Positions 20,773 through 25,991 of a DNA stretch of 25,991 nt are shown here, one piece after another. Location: IMG/VR virus record IMGVR_UViG_3300007734_000523, positions 1-25,991 of that record, one strand, 5' to 3'. The notes under the pieces were generated by a model, which saw nothing but the letters and a program-made list of their open reading frames with translations, did not search any database and was not told where the DNA came from. This stretch comes from a virus. Made by a program: the position numbers and the translations under genes. Position 1 is the stretch's first letter. The number at the start of each line of letters is the position of its first letter.

Positions 20773-23700
20773 TCAAAGAAGATCGCCGTCTGCCTTGCGA
20801 TACGACTCCTTGACCTCTCCCCCACCAGCCATCTTGAGAAACTTGTTCACCCTAGCCATAGCCCAAGCGTTGCGTGAGTTAGGCTTTCCCCCGGTAATCG
20901 TTGGCCTAAAGCTGGTCGAGAACGCACCCGCCCCCCTTCTAAACACTTTCTTCAATGCTCCAAGGCTAGGGGCTTTCCTTGAGGGGTGCTTGTCTTTGAA
21001 CTCGGCAATCTTGTTCTTTAGTGCCTCCTCGTTCTCGGCTGAAATCTCAATGTCACCAGCCTTGCTTCTAGTGGATGCTGTGCCTTCTGGGTTCTCCTTT
21101 GAGCCTTTGATTCGTTCCTTTGGAGGGGCTGGGGTTTGGGAGACTGGTCGGGCTAGTTGCTTTTTGTCTGTAATCGGCCCACCCACAATCCAAGCGTCAC
21201 AAGTCCTTTTTGCCGCACACTTAAAGTCAAATATCTCGCAGTAGCCAAGATTGCCAGCTTTTTCAACCTCGCCAGCTTCAGTTCCTATTCCTTTTGAGAT
21301 ACAATCTAAAACTCTTTTGCGTTGGTCGAAGGCCGCACAATTCCCACAAAGCATCTTCTTGGCCGTTGCTACATCACCTTGGAACTCATCTGCCTTGGCT
21401 TTCCAATAATCTTCATTTGGTTCATTAGGATTGGCTGGGCCGTAGTTAGCGTCATCAACCGCTGTTTGCCTATTGGCTAGGTTGGTTTTGATGTCTTGGG
21501 TTGCGATTGGGCAAGAGGCTGGTTCTGCTAGTTCTTTCTTGTCCCTTGCCTCCATCTGTCCAACGACTTTCCTAGCCCAAGCATAGCCAGCATCGCCACC
21601 CCATCCATTCCAAGCTTGCCAGCCCTTGCCCTGCTCATCCCAAGTTGAACCTTTTTTATCGACTTCGTGCCTATCAAAAAAGGCTTTCATTCTGCGAATT
21701 GTGTCGGGAGACATCTTAACGCCATTCTGCAAATCCCTCGCTCTGGCGATGCCCACCGGAGTCATTCCTCGTTGGCTGGGTGGTTTCGTCTCCCTTACAT
21801 CCAAGGCTCTTTTAGCGGCCTCCCTTGCTCCTTGTGGTGGGGTAAAATCAATCCCATCATACTTTGCCAACTCAATCCCGCCCATCATTCCCTCGATGAG
21901 CATCTTGATGGATGAGGGGTCGAGGTTTTCTAAAACTTCTAAATTACTTTTTTTTTGAGTTGTGCCAGCGGGGGCGGGCGTGGGCGTAGGAGGTTCTGGG
22001 GCTGGGGGTGTTGAGCCTCCCGAAGTATCCTCGCCTTGGTCTTTTGCAATCTGCTGTTTCTCTTCCTTGGTCGTTGGAATGGTTGTGCCAACATTGACCC
22101 CAGCGATGATTGCCCTTGCTTGGTCTGGACTGATGGTTGGGAAAGCCGCCGTGATAATCGAAACCGCACCCTCCTTGGAAACTGCACCCATAGCAACTGC
22201 ATTGATAACATTGATAAGCGAAGCAACTTGAGCACCATTGAGTGAAGCACCTCCAAGCATATCCTCGTCCGAAGGCTGTCCAGCGGGTTTCTGCTCGCCT
22301 TCTGGCGTGGTTGCTTGTGCTTTTTGTGAATCTCTGGTCAATCCCTCTGCGGCGATGTCGGAAATAGTATCTGCTGAAACTTCGTATTCCCCTGCCAAGT
22401 CCTTCACCAGCTTGGCCTCAATCGCCCTTTGCCTCATAGCACTCTCGAAGTCTTGCCCTCGCTCGGCGTAGATGTCGGCGGCGGTGCGGAGTCCAGTCTT
22501 AAACTCGGAGATTGCGGAAGCGGATTCTCTCCCTAAATCAATAGAGACATTAGCCCCGAAGTTAAAGATTCCCCTAGTTGTTCTTGTCCCAACATTGTTT
22601 TCAATCAAACCCCTAGAAACTGCGTCTGCAATCACGATGTTCTTAATAGGGCGAAGAACTTTATCATCTAACAACTTCTGGTATCTGCGGAAGGTTCGTC
22701 CCGCTTGTTGCATTTCAAGGCGAGCAGTCGGGCCACTCATAGCGGAAGGGTCTACGGCAAATGAATATGGGATTCCAAGTCCAAGGCAAATGTTCCTCAA
22801 AAGAATCTTGTGGAACTCTGCAAACGCACCAGAGGGACGGCTCGGCCCATCTGGGAAAACAATATCTTCGCCCGGTTCTAGGTAAGAGATTTTTCCAGAC
22901 TCAATCGCTTCTAGTTTAATCGTGTTCCCATTCAAATCCTCATCGTTTGTGAGGCTAGACAAATCAGAAGCATTGTTGTTGTTCCTCTTCACGATTCCAG
23001 CTTGGGAACTTGCATTTTTAGCGGCCATTTTCTCAAAGTTGATAATGTCGTAGATGTCCGTTGCATCATTGATTGCAGTATGGAAAGCGGAGATTCCTCG
23101 GTACTGGTCGATGCGGAGCGGGTCGAATAAGTGGAATGCTTGGCTAGATGGAATGGTTGCTTGGTAGGTGTAGAAATCCCCGATGCTTCGGTTGTAGATG
23201 TCGTAGGCACTTGGAGCACCAGTATCACGATCAATATGGATTCCACCGATCAAATCTAGGCTTGTATAAACCTTAAATGGGTCTCCCAATCTATCTGCCT
23301 CGATGCCTTGAATCTTTAGATTGCCATCCTTATCTCGGACTAAAACGAAAAGAAAATCACCATCTCGGAGCATCGACATCATCGCCACTTGCATAAGGGT
23401 TGACCCAGTATGTCTTGTGGTTAGGTCGCACTTGTCCCACCATTCTGCCCAATATGCCTCGACCTCGGTATTGACTTCGGGGTTCTCGGTTCGGGCTTGG
23501 TAGGAGATATTGGCGGCGGTATGGGAAGCAAACTTCATTAGGATAGAGCGAACTAGGCCAACATTCTCTGCCAAGTCCCTCGCCCTTTTCATCAACTCTA
23601 CTCGGTCATAATTGGAACGATAATCTTCCGCACCAGAAAGCGAACTCGGCCCCTTGCGTTCCCTTGTATATTTAACTGCATCATAGGAGAAGTTGACGAG

Positions 23701-23790
23701 CTTTTGTCGTGCAATCATCCGATTAACTGCCCCTTGCGGGTTCAGAAAAGCAACGGCTTTATCTATTAAGTTTAGCTGTGCTTTTTTCAC
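20773..23790 (-). CDS. Lambda-family portal protein with long C-terminal multi-module extension
   Basis: A 1005-residue protein, about twice the usual portal length. Residues 1-470 match lambda-type portals: LAENVGLVRSILMKFASHTA, LRDGDFLFVLV, HLFDPLRIDQYRGISAFHTA, and a core ending RGIFNFGANVSIDLGRE. About 515-565 is a helical module seen behind many portals (ASLINVINAVAMGAVSKEG), then a Pro-rich linker (594-608). Beyond it: a module at 645-750 (ARARDLQNGVKMSPDTIRRM, WNGWGGDAGYAWA), a six-Cys module at 815-864, and at 930-1000 a DUF5824-like end (RRGAGAFSTSFRPTITGGKP, WAMARVNKFL). The start is GTG, overlapping the gpW-like stop as GTGA. An A9 tract falls at codons 612-615, between linker and extra modules. 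Confidence 0.85.
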   Translation of the reverse strand: MKKAQLNLIDKAVAFLNPQGAVNRMIARQKLVNFSYDAVKYTRERKGPSSLSGAEDYRSNYDRVELMKRARDLAENVGLVRSILMKFASHTAANISYQARTENPEVNTEVEAYWAEWWDKCDLTTRHTGSTLMQVAMMSMLRDGDFLFVLVRDKDGNLKIQGIEADRLGDPFKVYTSLDLIGGIHIDRDTGAPSAYDIYNRSIGDFYTYQATIPSSQAFHLFDPLRIDQYRGISAFHTAINDATDIYDIINFEKMAAKNASSQAGIVKRNNNNASDLSSLTNDEDLNGNTIKLEAIESGKISYLEPGEDIVFPDGPSRPSGAFAEFHKILLRNICLGLGIPYSFAVDPSAMSGPTARLEMQQAGRTFRRYQKLLDDKVLRPIKNIVIADAVSRGLIENNVGTRTTRGIFNFGANVSIDLGRESASAISEFKTGLRTAADIYAERGQDFESAMRQRAIEAKLVKDLAGEYEVSADTISDIAAEGLTRDSQKAQATTPEGEQKPAGQPSDEDMLGGASLNGAQVASLINVINAVAMGAVSKEGAVSIITAAFPTISPDQARAIIAGVNVGTTIPTTKEEKQQIAKDQGEDTSGGSTPPAPEPPTPTPAPAGTTQKKSNLEVLENLDPSSIKMLIEGMMGGIELAKYDGIDFTPPQGAREAAKRALDVRETKPPSQRGMTPVGIARARDLQNGVKMSPDTIRRMKAFFDRHEVDKKGSTWDEQGKGWQAWNGWGGDAGYAWARKVVGQMEARDKKELAEPASCPIATQDIKTNLANRQTAVDDANYGPANPNEPNEDYWKAKADEFQGDVATAKKMLCGNCAAFDQRKRVLDCISKGIGTEAGEVEKAGNLGYCEIFDFKCAAKRTCDAWIVGGPITDKKQLARPVSQTPAPPKERIKGSKENPEGTASTRSKAGDIEISAENEEALKNKIAEFKDKHPSRKAPSLGALKKVFRRGAGAFSTSFRPTITGGKPNSRNAWAMARVNKFLKMAGGGEVKESYRKADGDLL
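21948..21956 (-). promoter_or_regulatory. A9 slippery tract in portal gene
   Basis: On the coding strand, CAA AAA AAA AGT holds nine consecutive A at codons 612-615. It contains A AAA AAA in frame, suitable for -1 ribosomal slippage, and is long enough for polymerase slippage. A -1 shift or an inserted A reads AAG TAA and stops; loss of one A reads GTA ATT TAG and stops. Either yields a portal of about 615 residues without the C-terminal modules. Function as a recoding site is inferred. Confidence 0.5.
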
Positions 23791-24020
23791 GAGAACTTTG
23801 CGTAGGTTGTGCGGATACGAGTGCCATTGGCAGACTCAATGGCTAGGGTCAATTCTGCGATAGTATCACGAACTTCTCCGAGGTTCGCCCTTGAAAAAGA
23901 ACGACCCGCTATCGAATAGCTTGTACCCGCCACCGCTATCGCTTCAAGACAAGTGACATATTTATCACGCAGAGAAGTTAGGGTGGCTAGGGGTAAGCCG
24001 AGAAAATCACCCTTCGCCAT
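23787..24020 (-). CDS. Small head-tail joining protein, gpW-like
   Basis: A 77-residue protein starting MAKGDFLGLPLATLTSLRDK. A first helix is followed by a beta hairpin (GTSYSIAGRSFSRAN) and a second helix (LGEVRDTIAELTLAIESANG), then a basic tail (TRIRTTYAKFS). This alpha-beta-beta-alpha order, with a hairpin carrying a substrate-like SIAGRSF, is that of lambda gpW, which seals the portal. I choose the ATG at 24020 over an in-frame ATG four codons upstream because GAGG lies 6 bases before it. A TTGACA box is 13 bases upstream. It overlaps the terminase end by 14 bases and the portal start by 4. Confidence 0.72.
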   Translation of the reverse strand: MAKGDFLGLPLATLTSLRDKYVTCLEAIAVAGTSYSIAGRSFSRANLGEVRDTIAELTLAIESANGTRIRTTYAKFS

Positions 24021-25794
24021 TCTCAACCTCATCTGTCAAACTTGCGGGTGCAACTTTCAATCGTCCATATAAGGCCGCCCCAACGATGTTCATACATTCG
24101 CAATCCATTAAGTGATTATGCTTACCGACTTGCTTCCACACAAGCCTTTCCCTTCCAGTCATAGGGTTTTTCACCCTCACCTTTACCTCCGCATCAATGT
24201 GAACTCTCCAAACATCGGGTGTGTCTAGGGCTATGTAGCCGGGTTCTTTGATAAGGTTCGATAGGATGTCTTTGATGGATGGATTCGACCACCTCCAAAC
24301 TGGGCAGAACTTCCATTTCCACCCAGCCTTCGATTGAACTGCCTTACCACTAAAGGGGTCACCATTAGCGATTCGAGCATAGGGGCGTTGTAGTTTCTGC
24401 TCTCCTACAATCTCGGAGAAGCTCGTGCGATCTGAACCGACCAACGCCATCCAGCCATTCACACAACAATTATAGTACACCGATCTGGTTTGATCGCCCG
24501 AATCGCAAAAGACGCACTTTGATTCCACCCCAAACTCATCGGCTTTTGCTTTGATGTCGCCCCAAGTTTCTAGCCTCCCTGCCCACACGAGCCTTGACCT
24601 CCCCTCCAAATCCCAAGCTCTCACAACGCACCAAGCGTGGAATCCCCCAGCCTCTTGAATATCGCAAGCCATAATGAGCTTCTCGCCCATCCGAACTTCA
24701 CCCATCTTGTAATCACCCGCCACGATCTCCATCTTCTCGCTTTCGTGTTCCATCCAAGGCTCGGCTAGAACTCGGTTCACGAAGTCTTGTAGGCCGATGA
24801 TTCCGCTGTGCTTGTCTTGTAGCCATTTGCAAGCCAGCGACCCCCAAGACACCCAAGGGGCATATAGGCCATTAAGATGATAGGAGCGTCTAGCTGGTTC
24901 GCCCTTTAGATTGGTTACCCTCCACTCGCCCTCTCTCAACATCTTGGTTTTCTGTCCGTCTGTAATCTTGCCCTTACACTCCTCGCACTCGTAGTGAGTG
25001 CTAGATTTCACCAGCTTGAAATCATAAACTCCATCCTCAATCTTGGCGGCCTCGTCCCACTTCACTTGCCCCCAAACTAGCTTCTGCTTATGCCCACAAT
25101 GAGGACAAGGAACAAAATAGAAACGCATATCACCCTTCTGCCATTCAGACCAAATGATTGAGTCGGCAGTTGTGGGTGTGCTGGTCGCTATGATGAGATG
25201 GTTTGGGTAGGTGCTGACTCGTGCCTCTGCTAGTTGAACTGGGTTCGCCTCTCGCCCCGACCCTGCTTGCTCTGGGAACTTGTCCACCTCATCCATACAC
25301 AATAAGGCAATCGAGCGACTGGAAAGAGCCGAGGGGCTTGTGCCAGCCCACCACACCGAGCATCGCTTAAAGTGTTGTTCCAATATCTTTATCTTATCTG
25401 TATTCTCTGGTTTTTCCTTGGCTAGTGCAGGGCAATCGTCAATCATCGGCAACCACCTAGTTTCCGTGAAAGACCTAGCCAAATGTTCGCTAGGCATTAC
25501 CCACAAAGCGGGGCAAGGTCGCTCTGCTATGCGGTACGCTAGGCCAGCTAGAATAGTTGTGGTCTTGCTTGTTTGAGCCCCCCATACCAACACTACCCTA
25601 CGAATCGAATCATCGCCAAAAGCCTCTAGTGGTTCACGGACATAGGGCGTGAGCGTTGTCGAATATGCTCCGGGTATGTTTGTTACTCTTGCGGAAAGGG
25701 TGAGGTTTTTCTCTGCCCACTCTGGAATTGAGAGTTGTTCCCTTGGCTCAAACAAAAGACGAGCGAAGTTCTTGGCCTCATCGATCTGGTTCAT
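24007..25794 (-). CDS. Terminase large subunit, GpA-like
   Basis: A 595-residue protein. The ATPase part has a Walker A-like GAQTSKTT (72-79), a GpA-style variant, and Walker B LLCMDEVDKF (164-173, D168-E169). A zinc-finger-like set C230-x2-C233 and C270-x2-C273 (PCPHCGHKQ; YECEECKG) separates ATPase and nuclease, as in the GpA family. The nuclease has D378 (IMACDIQ), D431 (VFCDSGDQT) and D564 (NHLMDCECM) as likely metal ligands. It cuts concatemeric DNA and pumps it into the prohead through the portal. The gene starts directly after the methyltransferase stop and has no clear Shine-Dalgarno. Any small subunit lies outside the window. Confidence 0.92.
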   Translation of the reverse strand: MNQIDEAKNFARLLFEPREQLSIPEWAEKNLTLSARVTNIPGAYSTTLTPYVREPLEAFGDDSIRRVVLVWGAQTSKTTTILAGLAYRIAERPCPALWVMPSEHLARSFTETRWLPMIDDCPALAKEKPENTDKIKILEQHFKRCSVWWAGTSPSALSSRSIALLCMDEVDKFPEQAGSGREANPVQLAEARVSTYPNHLIIATSTPTTADSIIWSEWQKGDMRFYFVPCPHCGHKQKLVWGQVKWDEAAKIEDGVYDFKLVKSSTHYECEECKGKITDGQKTKMLREGEWRVTNLKGEPARRSYHLNGLYAPWVSWGSLACKWLQDKHSGIIGLQDFVNRVLAEPWMEHESEKMEIVAGDYKMGEVRMGEKLIMACDIQEAGGFHAWCVVRAWDLEGRSRLVWAGRLETWGDIKAKADEFGVESKCVFCDSGDQTRSVYYNCCVNGWMALVGSDRTSFSEIVGEQKLQRPYARIANGDPFSGKAVQSKAGWKWKFCPVWRWSNPSIKDILSNLIKEPGYIALDTPDVWRVHIDAEVKVRVKNPMTGRERLVWKQVGKHNHLMDCECMNIVGAALYGRLKVAPASLTDEVENGEG

Positions 25795-25991
25795 TTACGA
25801 GAATTGCAGTTCCTTTTGAAGATTGGCATTTTTCAAGAAGGAACACCCTTGCTTAAAATAGCTGTCCTTAAGTTCTGCCCCAATAAACTTTCTCTTCATT
25901 TTTAAGGATTGATAGCCCTCACTTCCTATCCCTGCAAATGGAGAAAATATAGTATCCCCAGCGTTGCTCCACATCACCAGACACCTCTCAA
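25795..25991 (-). CDS. DNA methyltransferase (N4-cytosine/N6-adenine type), C-terminal part, cut by window edge
   Basis: The last 64 residues of a larger protein; the frame is open through the right edge. It reads ERCLVMWSNAGDTIFSPFAG then IGSEGYQSLKMKRKFIGAEL. The SPFAGIGSEG stretch corresponds to the SAM-binding DPF-G-GS motif of beta-class DNA methyltransferases, and RKFIGAELKDSYF to the following strand where these enzymes end. The Asp of DPF is replaced by Ser, a variant I recall in phage methylases. It probably protects phage DNA from restriction or marks it. The stop abuts the terminase ATG. The catalytic DPPY-type motif is not in view. Confidence 0.85.
   Translation of the reverse strand, partial: ERCLVMWSNAGDTIFSPFAGIGSEGYQSLKMKRKFIGAELKDSYFKQGCSFLKNANLQKELQFS

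Noticed and set aside
21939-22256. Minus-strand ORF overlapping the portal that ends just after the A9 tract
   Set aside because: Its protein is low-complexity and the portal frame explains the region; it matters only as the frame entered after loss of one A.
22472-22885. Plus-strand ORF of 137 codons opposite the portal, and similar plus-strand ORFs elsewhere
   Set aside because: All are antisense to genes with recognisable motifs and none shows a plausible start region or protein family.
1-25991. tRNA genes, CRISPR arrays, integrase, attachment sites, insertion sequences
   Set aside because: None was found on reading both strands; lifestyle (temperate or virulent) therefore cannot be decided from this window.

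Overview
The window is a continuous stretch of late genes from a tailed double-stranded DNA phage (or prophage). Every gene I accept lies on the minus strand, so the functional order runs from right (about 25991) to left (1). The head genes follow the lambda order: GpA-type large terminase, a small gpW-like protein, a lambda-family portal, a protease with a scaffold domain, a small decoration protein and the major capsid protein. Downstream are head-tail connectors, tail-tube-like proteins, a G/GT-type tail chaperone pair with a -1 slippery site, and a short tape measure. This points to a siphovirus with a fairly short non-contractile tail. Lipoproteins, an overlapping spanin-like pair and a heptosyltransferase-like (GT9) enzyme point to a Gram-negative host. 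Host genus cannot be read from the sequence. I see no integrase, repressor, tRNA or CRISPR.

Layout in transcription order. (1) 25991-18291: end of a DNA methyltransferase, terminase, gpW-like joiner, a 1005-residue portal with three extra C-terminal modules, protease-scaffold with a likely nested scaffold start, decoration protein and capsid protein, closed by a strong intrinsic terminator at 18221-18262. (2) 18184-14318: five overlapping genes (two-domain glycosyltransferase, small unknown, methyltransferase, second glycosyltransferase, GT9-like protein) inserted between capsid and connector genes. (3) 14301-9307: connector, a duplicated tail-terminator-like pair, two repeat-rich structural proteins, a small lipoprotein/51-aa/XhlA-like cluster, a duplicated tail-tube-like pair and the tail chaperones. 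(4) 9299-2057: basic tail protein, tape measure, tail-tip proteins and a 1199-residue fibre with many GxGY repeats. (5) 2041-1: holin-like protein, overlapping spanin-like pair, M15 endolysin, MazG-like protein, and a metallophosphoesterase interrupted by an in-frame TAG.

Genes are packed tightly, with many ATGA, GTGA and TAATG junctions, so translational coupling is probably general. Canonical Shine-Dalgarno sites are few. Instead several leaders recur: a TTGACA hexamer 13-17 nt before the start codon of seven starts, an AT-rich ATAAATATATGG type, and a GAAATCCT type. The observations I rate highest are the A9 tract at the portal/extension boundary (any one-base slip ends translation within two codons), the C CCA AAA frameshift in the tail chaperone with its T domain in the -1 frame, the TTGACA leader box, the amber codon inside the metallophosphoesterase, and the glycosylation cassette behind the capsid terminator. 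Family assignments come from motifs recognised by eye; no database search was run.
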